Assembly: GCA_036346405.1 (NCBI GenBank)
Contig: CM070559.1
Coordinates: 43,638,518 to 43,702,517, forward strand
Source of the DNA: Phyllostachys edulis
Taxonomy: Eukaryota; Streptophyta; Magnoliopsida; Poales; Poaceae
DNA length: 64,000 bases
Direction: 5' to 3'
Positions 29,923 through 40,684 of this stretch are shown piece after piece. Position numbers and translations under genes: made by a program. A model generated the notes under the pieces. That model ran no database searches. It saw only the letters and a program-made list of their open reading frames with translations, and was not told the DNA's origin. Each line of letters starts with the position of its first letter. Positions within the stretch are counted from its first letter, which is position 1.

Positions 29923-32900
29923 ATAATATTCGCTTCGCACACTTCCAAAGGTGTATAACTAAGTGATTATCACAAAGCTTTTACAAATACTTTATCCTCA
30001 CATTAGCCCACCCCGTGAGCTTAACCCCAAGTCATGGACATCATTTACCATCAACCTAGAGCTCACCGTTGTGGGGGATAACCTGCCCGAATATGGACAT
30101 CAATTACCATCGCCCGGGACAAGCCCCAACAGACATGGAAGTCATTTATCTTCGTCTGCACGACCCAAAAAGATGGAAGTACATTTACCATAATCTGCAC
30201 ATCTCAAGATATGGAACTACATTTACCATAATCAAGAGAACATCTATCAACTACAACGTGCGGGCTTAATGCTTGGACTCAGTAAATTATTTTGCTAGGT
30301 CCTTCCCACTTAGGACATGTGGTTGTACGATATTGCTTAGTTTGGATAGTCACAAGCATCACTCCTTAATATGACTTAGGCAGAACTTACCACAATACAA
30401 GTTCTCGTACTCTAGCTGCACCCACCTGAACTTACCATCCACCCAAGTCTAAACAAATTTTCACATTTTATTTTATTTTGAAAACCAACGACAATACCTA
30501 TTGCCATACATTTCTCAAACTGATTTGCAAAAAAGGTATTAATAATTCCCACCCATAGGATGATGATGATCGATAAAGCTTATCTAAGCAGTTCTACTGT
30601 TTTATATTTACTCATCAATAATGTATTTATATAATCCAACAACAATACTTGTAATCCAACAAAGATATAATCCTATTACCCAATAGTGATGTAATTCGAT
30701 AATGATGTATTCCAATAATCCAACAATGAGGTATTTCTATAATCCAATTAATTTCACAAAGTTTACGCATTCTACATGATTCTACCAATCCACCAAAATT
30801 ATCATCATGAATTGTTATGAAAATCCATCTTTTTCTTCTTGTAATCGCCACCTTTGTTGGATCAATTCCACAATACTGATTTAACAACAATCACTTACTA
30901 TAATCAATTTAATTCAACAAACATTTGGTTATAATCCAATCTCTCCCTTCAATCCGAGATAATCAAAATAGTGCTTCATGTTTAGACACTTCCATGCTAT
31001 AGTTGGGTCTACCAAGATAACTTTATATTCGTTCTCAACAATCTATATAATCCACAAACATGCCCTTCTTCACTGTATTCATCTAATTCCATAATATTGT
31101 ATTCCCATTATCTGACAACATTGTAGTCATTATTGAGGATTTTATGTACTAGGGCGACAATGATTCAAGGATAAACAACATCAAATGAAGACATTAACAA
31201 AGTTAGGATTAACTAATAACCTAGGATTTGAACTTATCATTTTATGTAAATAGTGATGCATATTAGTTTTGAAACTTAAAATAAATTTTGGAAAACATAG
31301 GTGCAATATCATCAAAGGATACTTGCCTTCGTCGAAGGTTGAGATCACACGTTCAGTAGATCCAAACTTGCTTCAGCAACGTCGGAATCTATACGTGTGA
31401 AACGAGATAAAATAAATAACAGAAAATCAAATAAAATCCAAAAATTAGAAATAAGTACTGGAAGGAAGATATTGAATTTAGGAAGAAGAATTGATGGAAT
31501 CAGAGTTCGTATAAAGGAGAACGAACACCCAGAAGTTTACCAAACAAAGAAATTCCAGGAAAAAGAGAAGGAGGAGAATATTCCCTAGAATATTCCATTT
31601 CAGGGTTTATAGGATTAGAAGAATGGCTGACATATGGGGTCTACTTGGAAGTAAGACAAAAAAGGAAAGAAGAAGAAACAAAGCAGAAGCTCAAATAGCA
31701 GGGGAGGCACACGAGCTGGGTGATGGCGCCGACGATGGGAGGTGAGACGGTCGGTGGCGGTGAAAAAATGGATCGCCGGCCTCGAGAGGAAGCCGTAGGA
31801 GGAGGTGGCGGCGCGGCTGGAGGTGGCCGGTGGTGGCGTGGGCGGCACACAAGTGGCGCGGGTTGCACGGGGCGACGGTGAAGGTGGCGGGAGCATGAGG
31901 TGCGCACCACCCTGGTGAACGCATCGGTGGGGTCGGGGCAGCGTGGGTGTTACCGAGGCGGCGGGGAAGATGGAGTGACGGTGGCAACATGCTCCGGCGA
32001 CGGGAAACATAAAATTGCGGTGGGGGATGGCAACAAAATGACTGTGAACACGCGGGGGACGCGGTTAGAAACGAAAGAAAACCCATAGGAGAGGGAGATC
32101 GGGTGAGGAAGGTGTGGTGGCCGGCAACGATGAAGACGACGAATTTCGGCGATGTGCTGAGGCAAACGCGAAATTGATTGAGGGAAAATGATCAAGGTAC
32201 TCGGGAACACAATGTGACATGGTAGGAGGGGCAAATAACTCACTGGAGCGGTGGGATGGCGACATGGGGGGTGCGGCCGGTGCTCGGGAAGAAGCTCGCG
32301 GTGCGGTGTGTTCTGGCCGAACGGAGGCGAGGTAGGGTATGGGGTCTGGAGAAAAATGAAGAGGGGGCAAGGGGGGTCCTGGTGCTCGCATTTATAGGTG
32401 ATGCCCCGGACCAAGCAGACGCGGTCGTGGCGCGATGCCAAGTGCAAGGCGCGGGCAAGTCTTGAGGTGACTCGGGCATAAGCGAGCAGTATAGCGTGAT
32501 TTTGGGTGCAAAGCGCGCGCTAAGCATGGGGGGGAGGCAACAGAGTAGAGGCGCAGCACTGGAATGGACGGTGGCGATGCAGGTGCGGAAGGGCGTTGGC
32601 GCTAGCGCTAGATAGCCGGAGCGGTAGGAAAAAAAGAAAGAAGAGAAAGATCAAGGAAAAAGGGAAAAAGGGAAAAGGAAAAGAAAAGATTTTTGGCCTG
32701 AGAATTAAAAATGAAATGAAATTATGAAATTTACATTTTGGAGAAAATTCAAATAGGAATTTTAATTTTAATTTTAGCTGAGATTTGAAATAGTGATGAA
32801 TTCAAAATAAAATTTTGAATTCAAAATTGGCCGCCAAAAAAATGATTTTGGAATTGAGACTCGGAGTTTGGATATTGATTTGGAGTTGAAATGAGATTCA

Positions 32901-34711
32901 GGATTTGATTTGAATAATATTTATATAAGCAAGAATTCCCAATTAAAAGCCAACACTTTGAAATAATTAATTTAATTTAATTTTACAACAATGAATTTTT
33001 TGGAAAAGCAATAAAATAAATAAAATTCAAGGAATAACAAAGAAACTTGGAAATCCAAAATTTAGAAAATCAAATAAAACAAATTTTGAATTTAATTAAA
33101 GTTTGATTTAATCATATTAAATTGTTTTTATTTCTGAAATTTCAAATTAAACTTTAACAAATCAAGGAAATTTCAACTAGTTCCTTTTATTTTGAAAATC
33201 TTAAAAAGACTTGAAAATTGGGATGTTATAAAGACATAGGGCCCCATATGTCATAGAGAAAGGGAGATAAGATAGAGACAAAGGAAAAACAGGGGATGTG
33301 CTGGGCGACACGGGAGTAGCGGTGGCGATGGCAGTGCGGGGGCAGGCGGCGACCACAAAAGTTTAACCATAGCAGGGTCCCCTACCTGCAGGTGGTGGCA
33401 ACGGCGCTGGAGAGGCACAGGGCTGGCGGTAATAGCGGCAATGGCGGTGCATAGCCATGCGAGGGTGCCAGCGGTGTGACAACGCGAAGGCGATGCGTGC
33501 ATGAGCGGTGCACCGGCACGGGGAAGTGGCAGGGCCACTCGGGGAGGTCAAAGGGTGGCCGAGGCGGCGGGGCGACGGCGGTCGGCATTGAGAAGAAGGC
33601 GGTAGTGGTGGCTTTGTCCGGGGACAAAGAGGCCGAGAGGAGGTGGGGATGGGTAGAAGGTGACCGGGAACACGACGTGACACGGTCCAAACGGTGAGGA
33701 GCTCACTGGAGGAGAAGATCGGGTGACGGGGAAGATTCGGCCTAGAGGAAGGAAACAGCAAAATTCAGCGATGAACTGCAACGAAAAACAAAATTGATGG
33801 AAACACGGAATAGGGGTGGCGGCCGGCGCTTAGGAAGATGGCAAAATTAGCGGCGACAGTGCTCGGTGAGTATGAGAGTCGGAGGAGGTGTAAAGGGGAA
33901 GGTGGAGGTGCCGGTGCTCCATTTATAGGCATGGCCAGGGAATCAAGCGAACACGGCTGCGAGCATGATCGATGGCGTTGTTACTGCCTGGTTTTGGAAA
34001 TGACCGAAATTGACAACGCATTGATGGCTTGTGGTAATGGAGGAATTGAACATACGCAATGATGGCGGTGGCGTGATGACGTGGCCGACGCAGGCGAAAC
34101 ACACGTAGGCGACGCGGGTTGGAACGTGCGCGGGAGGCGCGGCATGGCTCGGGCGCGGCATGGCGTAGGCGTGTTGGGCGGGAACCGAGGGTGGCAGTCT
34201 TGGCGCAAGCGGCAAGGGCGAAGCGCTTGATTGAAATTTGGCGCGGTTGAAACATCTCGGGGACGAGCAAAGGGCAGATGTAGAGGAGGCCAGGAGAAAG
34301 AAACAAAGAGAAAGGAAGGAAGGAAAAACAAAGAAAAAGGAAAAAGAAGTGGGTCGGAGAAAAGGAAGTGGGCTCGGCCCAGAGATATTTCGCGGAAACA
34401 AATTCAAATTATGATATTTGAATTTGGATTTGGAAAAGTGATTTGAATTGAGAATTGGAATTCAGATTTGAATTTTGAACTTGGACTTAAATAATTGCAG
34501 AAACACTAAAAGAAATTCAACACTTTAAAATGATTAATTTAGATTAAATTTTACAACCAAGAAAAGAAATAAATTAAATTGAACTCAAAGAGATAGCAAA
34601 AGAACTTGGGAAAAACGAAGAAAATCTAGAATAAATTTTCTTTTTAATTTTTAAACTAGGGAAATTAAATAATTAATTTTATTTTTGGTAACAGAATTTT
34701 GGGATGTTAGA

Positions 34712-35310
34712 TTTGCCATGGAGGTCGCTCCCATCGGCTAGTAGCGAAGCCGTGCCGTGCCGGGCATGAGCACGAGCTTCCACTATCGCACGGCCCTAGG
34801 GTTAAAACCCTAGCGCGTAGGCTAAACGGACTAACATGAGCCGCAAGGTCCTATGTGGGCTATCGATTTTTGGCCCACAAGACTTGGTTAGGATGGGATA
34901 TGACCGACCTTGACACTTTTGCAGAAAAGTCCTTTGACTTTTCAAAATTAAGTGCACGCCCTTGGTTTATTAAAATTTGGTCCTTCTGTAATGAAATTTT
35001 GCAAAGGAGACCCTAAAACTTTCCGAATAAATTTTGAGGCCTTCTCCTGGTGGATTTTTGCAAATTAAACCTAGAAAGTTTTAAGGTTATTTTATTTAAT
35101 CCTTTTTCAATTTATTTAAATACCATAAATTGCTTTTTCTATTAATTTGTGAGCGTAGCAGCTTTTCTATGCTTAGAAAATTAGTAGAAAATTAATGGAA
35201 ATCCGTAAATTTAATGTTTACTACTCGTGCAGGTCGTTTTATTATTGTAACCCATGTTTTGACTCACGTAGTACATGATGTACCTATTCATTACCTTATG
35301 GTAATTATAT
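34712..35310. other. Unassigned sequence between gypsy LTR remnant and copia fragment
   Basis: Non-coding, AT-rich toward the right. Phrases like AAATTAGTAGAAAATTAATG resemble degraded LTR sequence, but no ends, duplication or coding were found. The 5' LTR and primer site expected for the downstream copia are not recognisable here. Confidence 0.35.
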
Positions 35311-35760
35311 ATGTTGCTATACAGTGCTATAGGCGAAACAGACGGTATGTTTAGGAACATGCCAAGAAGGGAATTTTTTGAGTTGAAGTGTGACTGTAGT
35401 AACCACCTAGTGTGGGCAGTTGAGGCAAGGATGCATCTCACTGCATGTGACCTCCATCATGCACATGTGCCAAATGGGCACGCTACCATTTCAGCCAGGG
35501 CATGGACTTTGGTGTACCTCAAGAACCACTTGTGTATGAACCTCAAACAAGAGCTTGTTGCTATCTAAGACCCAAGTGAACTCTAGGATCACCTAACTGA
35601 GAGGTTCAACATTACTCAAAAAAAGTCTTTTGCCAATGAGAACTACAACAAGTGGATAGCTATGAGGATTCAAGATTATGAATCCGTGACCACATTGTAT
35701 GCAGACCTCACTCATGTTGCGAAAACCCTAAGACTGAGCGTCCAGGTTAAAGACCCCAAA
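35311..35760 (+). pseudogene. Copia gag remnant
   Basis: The frame 35311-35568 reads FELKCDCSNHLVWAVEARMH and TLVYLKNHLCMNLKQELVAI, the N-terminal gag pattern of copia elements (DUF4219/UBN2-type). A TAA then interrupts, and gag continues at 35572-35750 with LTERFNITQKKSFANEN- and MRIQDYESVTTLYAD-like segments. The rest of gag and all of the protease appear deleted, since the following sequence is already the pre-integrase domain. Confidence 0.75.
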
Positions 35761-36400
35761 CTATTAGGAACATGGCATGAATGTTTGGGTCATCCCAGAG
35801 ACAATATGATGAGTCAGATATTACAGCATTTCGCTGGCCACAACTTGAAGTGCAAAAACATTCCCGATCTATCACACTTTGTGTGTGAATCATCTGTTAA
35901 ATGCAAGTTGATTATGAGACCCTCGTTCATAAGATCAAGGAATTGTCTGATTTCCTTGAGAGGATTCAGGGGGATATATGCGGACCTATAGAGCCCATGT
36001 CTGGGCCATTCAAGTACTTTATGGTACTAATAGATGCATCCACTCGGTGGACGCATATATGTCTATTGTCCACTAGGAACCGCGCCTTTGCCAAGCTGAT
36101 TTAACAAATTATTGCACTAAGGGCAAAAGTTTCCGGATCATAGGATCCAATCCATAAGAATGGATAATGCTAGAGAGTTTACCTCAAAAGTATTTAATGA
36201 CCATTGCATGGCGTTAGTCATAATAGTGGAACATTCGGTTCCGCATGTTCATACTCAGAATGAACTTACTGAATCATTAATTAAGAGGATCAAGATGACC
36301 GATATACCCTTGTTAATGAGATTCAGTCTACCTACGAGTTGGGGACATGCCATATTACATGCATGCGTGTTCATAAAGAAATCCAAGAATGGATTTTGAA
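35761..36400 (+). pseudogene. Copia pre-integrase and integrase remnant
   Basis: LLGTWHECLGHPRDNMMSQI marks the start of the zinc-binding region. The core follows in a second frame: RIQGDICGPIEPMSGPFKYF and VLIDASTRWTHI hold the two catalytic aspartates, and the frame from 36160 has MDNAREFTSKVFND and QNELTESLIKRI with the catalytic Glu. The motif set is nearly complete, but three frames are used and stops intervene. The integrase C-terminal region is missing. Confidence 0.85.
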
Positions 36401-37186
36401 TCATCCCTGTGTATGTTGATGACTTGAACATATTCAAAAACATAGAAGACATTCTCTAAGCGAGCTCATACTTAAAGATGGAATTCGAGAGGAAAGATTT
36501 GGATGAAACCAAATATTGTCTCAGGTTGTAGATTGAAAATTTACCCAGAGGCATATTTTTGCATCAGACCACCTACACCAAAAAAGTGTTGGAGAGATTT
36601 TATTTTTATAAATCTCATCCACTGGGTAAACCCCATGATCGTTAGGCCACTGGAGTGGAGAAAGATTTATATGGACCAAGACGAGAGAATAAAGATACAT
36701 TAGGGCATGAAACCCCTTATTTAAGTGCTATTAGAGCATTGTTATACATTGTCAATCATACCAGACCTGATATTGCATTTTTAGTAAATTATTTGGTAAG
36801 ATATAGTTCCAAGCCTACAAAGAGGCATTGGAACAAAATTAAGAGAATCCTTAGGTACCTTAGTGGTATAAATGATCTTGGACTATTTTATCCCAAGAGC
36901 CAAGACATTAGGTTGAAGGGTTACTTAGACACTTGCTATCTTTCTGATCCCCATAATTCCAAGTCATAGATTGGATACGTCTTTCTAAGTGTTTATACAA
37001 CTATCCCTTGAAGATATGTTAAACAATCGATTGTTGTTACATCAACTAATTATGCGGGGGTCATTGCACTATATGAGATAACTCGAGAGTGCATATGGTT
37101 TAGAAGATTAATTCACCATATCCAAGAGTCTTGTAGTGTAGAGGTGGATAAAACTCCTACAGTCCTTCATGAAGATATTGTAGCTT
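36401..37186 (+). pseudogene. Copia RT C-terminal part and RNase H start
   Basis: The RT active site YVDDLNIFKN appears near 36410, immediately after integrase sequence, so RT blocks before it are deleted. A later frame (36655-36969) has TPYLSAIRALLYIVNHTRPD and RYSSKPTKRHWNKIKRILRY. RNase H begins with GYVFLS and runs to TPTVLHEDIVAC, where a solo LTR interrupts it. Confidence 0.85.
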
Positions 37187-37191
37187 GTACT

Positions 37192-39276
37192 TGTGGATAT
37201 CATGGGGATATGCCCACGATCTTAGGATGATGAGACAATTAGCAATGGCGTTAAGGGTTTGCGGAATCACCCGTTTTCAGCGTTGCTCCAGTTTTGTCGA
37301 GCCTCTCTGGTCTCGACCCACCATGGTGGCGGTCGACCGCCATGCCTTGTGTGGTTTTGGAATGGTGGTGGCGGTCGACCGGCCAGGTGGCGGTTAGGCA
37401 AGCGGTGGAAGCGATCTGCCCGGCTTTGCTCGAGTGGTCGACCGCCACTTTATGACTTTGGATTTTGGAGTGGGCCAAAAATAGAGGTGTAGGCAAGTGA
37501 GAGGTTCTTCACGCACTTGGTCCCATAATTTTGAGCTTCGGTGAAAAGTTCTATTCAATTGAAAATTTCAGAGAGGTTCGGTTTTCCAAGGGTGGAATTT
37601 TGGCTAAGTCCTGGTGTCGAGGCCGACCTTGTCTTTGTGATCGAGGCCGACGATCATGATCCGACCGCCAAGGGTGGCAGTCTGACCGGTGTTGGCTTGT
37701 TTTGCCGGCCCGCGTGGCGGCGATTTGTGGTTGTTATCATTGCATATGTGTTGCATGATGCATGTTTTGGCTAACGTGGGTCAAGTTGTGAATAACTTGT
37801 TCCCGGAAATGGTTTCTTGGTCTATTGCTGTGCAGGTTGCTTGCAGGTCTATGACGGTCAACGGCGAGAAGGATCGGGACTAAGCTTGGAGAGCTGAGGT
37901 CCAAAACGATCAAGGATGCCGGGTGAGGTCAGAGGACTCAAGCGGGGCGCAGAATGGACATGGATGACCGAGCAGGCGATTCGGTCTGATCGATTGGATC
38001 AAGCGGCGCGGGAGTCGTTGCAAGTGCTCAGTGGTGCCGATGGGATCCGGACGGGAGAGACTTGACGACATGGAGCCGTTGATCAACCTACACGTGGCCT
38101 GCTTCGCGTAGATGGACTCGGTCTTTTGGAGAAGGATCGAGAATGGGTATTTTGGTAATTTCACTAAATACCGCCTTGGTGACCTTTTGGCTAAACCGCG
38201 ACGCGGGTCAGCGCATGGTCAAGCGGTTTAGGTCAATTGATGATGAAGACGGTGCTTTGAGATGCGTGCGTATGTGTAACCCATTGTGTGTTAGGGTTTA
38301 ATGGGTGCGCTAATGGAATATTCTCTAGATGCTTAGCCTCCATATAAATAGGGGTGTTGTTGGCTGCTTGGGGGCTGTTGAAGTCAAGGGAGAAGCCAGC
38401 CAAACCCCATTGGTGAGATGCCATATTTTGTCTTAGGGTTTTGGGATGAAAGGAGGAGAGCTAGGGTTCTAGAGAGGGATTGAGAGTGAGTGCTCTTGGA
38501 GAGAGCTTTGTCCTCTTTGTAGGAGTGGCTGTAAACAACAATCATCCATCTATCCAAATCAATCCAACCAGATTTCACAAGATGAGTCTCTATTTTATTC
38601 TTGTGTTCATCCTCTCTATTTTGTGATTTTAAGGTTTTCTTCGATCCGCGGGTTTTTGCTTGGGTTCTTGCGTAGATCTAGCTTGCTGTGACTTGTGGGA
38701 ACCTATCTAGGATCATCTAGATCATCAATCAATCACGAGCAAGCTTTTGGATCTAAGTTTCGTTTTTGCCTGGTTTTGAACCACCTTTGGTAAAACTGAA
38801 AAAGGTCAGGACTTTGGCATAGATCTGGACGATCGTTGCTTAGAATATGTTCCTGATATCCTTAGGAAGGTGTGTCTCAAGTTTGGTCAAGTTTCATCAT
38901 GTAGATCAAAAGTTAGGCCGATTTGAGTTTCGGTTTTAATTTATTCATACATTACGGACAAAACACATTAGACCGATTTTTATCTGTGGTCGGACCGCCC
39001 GACCAAATTAAGTTTGGTTGTTTTTCTCTGTTCTTGACGGTCGGTCGATCACGGTGATAGCGGTCAGACCGCTCAGCCTCTGTGATTTGAGGTCTTTTGA
39101 TTCAATGCTTTGGGATTTGGATTGAATTCAATACAAGTTATCCGCTGCACTTGTACTTTGATCTTCATAGCTTCCATAGCTATTGGAGTGAATCAGTGTT
39201 GAATTCGATCTTTGTGAAAAAGTGAGCGTGCTCCTATTCACCCCCCCTCCTCTCTAGTCGCCTTTCCGATCCTACA
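37192..39276 (+). mobile_element. Solo LTR, 2085 bp, inserted in copia RNase H
   Basis: Runs from TGTGGATATCATGG to CGATCCTACA, TG/CA ends, with perfect duplication GTACT (37187-37191, 39277-39281). Removing it and one duplication joins the RNase H codons in frame. The 3' end (TCACCCCCCCTCCTCTCTAG then GATCCTACA) is typical of plant LTR ends placed before a tRNA primer site, which suggests plus orientation. It has GGTCGACCGCC and CGGTCGGACCG motifs. No coding was found; open frames inside lack domains. Confidence 0.85.
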
Positions 39277-39281
39277 GTACT

Positions 39282-39522
39282 GCACAAATGAAGAATAGTT
39301 ATGTTAAGACGCATATGACAAAGCATATACTCCCTAAACATTTCTACCCATATGAGCAACAAGAGAATGTGAATATAGAAATACGAAAAATCCAATTAAG
39401 TGATAATCATTCGGATTTATTTACTAAGGCCTTGTCAAGACCAAGTTTAGAGAAACTTGTCTATAATATTGGTATGAGAAGACACAGAGAGTTGTTGTCT
39501 TCAGGGGGAGATGTATAATCTT
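39282..39522 (+). pseudogene. Copia RNase H C-terminal end
   Basis: Continues the RNase H after the solo LTR: AQMKNSYVKTHMTKHILPKH, then QLSDNHSDLFTKALSR and stop after SSGGDV. KxQxSxxNxADxFTK is the conserved tail of copia RNase H. Stop at about 39519 is followed by non-coding sequence. Confidence 0.88.
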
Positions 39523-39706
39523 CATATATGTTCATCATTGGATGAATAGATGTTGTACTCTTTTTCTCATTTGAAGGTTTTTAATGAGGCAATGTGTGCA
39601 ATGGTAAGAATGCGATTTATGTACTCTTTTATTCTTACCTTTTTTTTCACTGGATTTTCGAAAAAAAGTTTTTAATGAGACATAAGCATGACGTTGGCAA
39701 AGTGTC

Positions 39707-39990
39707 TAAGGGAGAGTGTTGTATATCAGTCTATTTCGATGCCCGATTATGTGTGAACACTTTATATAAACAAATACACATTAGAAGGGCTGTCACACCA
39801 CAAGGATCATTAATCTGTTTAGTCTCATATTGCTTATTGATGTATGAAGGAGACCTCCTCCCCCTATACAAAGAGGGCATGAGACTCTCATTGTACATAC
39901 AAACTTACGGGCAAAAATGTCAATAAAAAGAGTGGGTGGAGACTATATTATTGTGTTTTTGTTTATTGTTATTATTTACGAATTGAGAGA
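39707..39990 (+). repeat. Probable 3' LTR of the plus-strand copia
   Basis: The purine tract AAGGGAGAG is directly followed by TGTTGTATATCAG at 39717, a plausible LTR start. A TATA-like box TATATAAA lies at 39763-39770. The right end is unclear; no partner LTR was found to fix it. Confidence 0.45.
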
Positions 39991-40684
39991 TTTATCCGTC
40001 GGTAACGTGACCTCGAGTATGCAACAAAATCAAACGATTTTCTGTCTATATAAATGTTCACACGTATAAGAAGAGTAAGGCTATATTCGAACGGGTTTAC
40101 ACGGCCAACATGACTAAATTCCCGATTTAGGCAACCCTTCGCGCAAGAGTCGCACGGGTTGTCGATCGCCGAATATTCTGGCTGAGACAGCCGTCCGGCT
40201 CCAATCACAACCGCCCATCCACAATCGGACGGCTCGCGTCGCGCCCGCCACTTCCCAAACGGCGGATCCAGCCCATCATGTCGTAATACTAATCCTTTTT
40301 CTGCATCCGCTGCGAGCCTGCGACCATCCGGCTCCTCCATTCCCGCTCCGGTTGTCCCAATTTTGGCGTAACGTCGCGTCGCGTGCGCTTTCCCGAAATA
40401 CTCCCTCCCCTCCCCTCCCCTCCCCAATACAAAGCGCGAGGGCAGAAGTAGCAGCACAGGCACGGCACAACAACTGCACCGCACAGCGCAAAGCGCCTCT
40501 TCCTCCTTGTCCTTGACCACCACCCGCACTGCTAGTCGCTGCTCTTCACTACCCAAACAACACGCGCACCAGTCGCCACCCAAACCAACCAAAGAACGCA
40601 GAGTAGGGAGCAGGAGGAGAGGGAGAGGGAGAGGAGACCAAGAAAAGCCAAGGCTTTGCTGGTGGTGGGATAGGGTAGCGAGGA
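39991..40684 (+). promoter_or_regulatory. Upstream and 5' leader region of the cyclin D gene
   Basis: About 0.7 kb without recognisable transposon sequence, rising in GC toward the gene. TATATAAAT is at 40047-40055. A pyrimidine-only tract of repeated CTCCC units at 40400-40428, followed by CAATAC, resembles a plant Y-patch near a transcription start. TTTCCCGA at 40389-40396 is one base off the E2F-type consensus, which would suit a D-cyclin, but one near match proves nothing. An AGGAGAGGGAGAGGGAGAGG tract lies at about 40613-40632. Transcription start not determined. Confidence 0.45.

Larger units (their letters stand above)
26163..33230 (-). mobile_element. Gypsy-family solo LTR (F + C), itself split by another solo LTR
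   Basis: Starts TGTCGGTACCC at 26163, is interrupted at 26454, resumes at 29395 and ends GGGATGTTATA at 33230. Flanks are ATGAC (26158-26162) and AAGAC (33231-33235), a 4/5 match consistent with an old target duplication. No internal coding lies between the ends, hence a solo LTR. Without the insert it is about 4.1 kb, longer than its relatives, partly because of AT-rich CCAACAA/TAATCC repeats at 30600-30960. A TATA-like box is at 32389-32398. Confidence 0.7.
25712..34711 (-). repeat. Gypsy-family LTR remnant (G + D) carrying two nested solo LTRs
   Basis: Pieces 25712-26162 and 33231-34711 read as one LTR of the same family as LTR A. The left piece aligns with LTR A from about 3000 (shared ATAATTTAAAATATAATTT and GATGTAACTTGCCTTGCTC). 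The right piece holds the GC-rich part, a TATA-like box at 33920-33929 and the LTR end GGGATGTTAGA. The LTR 26163-33230 is inserted between them. The distal half, with the palindromic block, is deleted. The pieces differ clearly from LTR A, so they may not be its true partner. Confidence 0.65.
35311..39522 (+). mobile_element. Degenerate plus-strand Ty1/copia element
   Basis: Gag, integrase, partial RT and RNase H pieces follow one another on the plus strand, broken by stops, by a deletion that joins integrase to the RT active site near 36400, and by a solo LTR at 37192-39276. The polyprotein ends at about 39519, followed by GGGGGAGATGTATAATC. A polypurine tract and probable 3' LTR follow at 39707-39990. 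No 5' LTR was found. Confidence 0.8.

Noticed and set aside
31615..34407. Many overlapping Pro/Ser-rich minus-strand frames
   Set aside because: They lie in the GC-rich part of gypsy LTRs; equivalent frames are not conserved in LTRs A, B and E.
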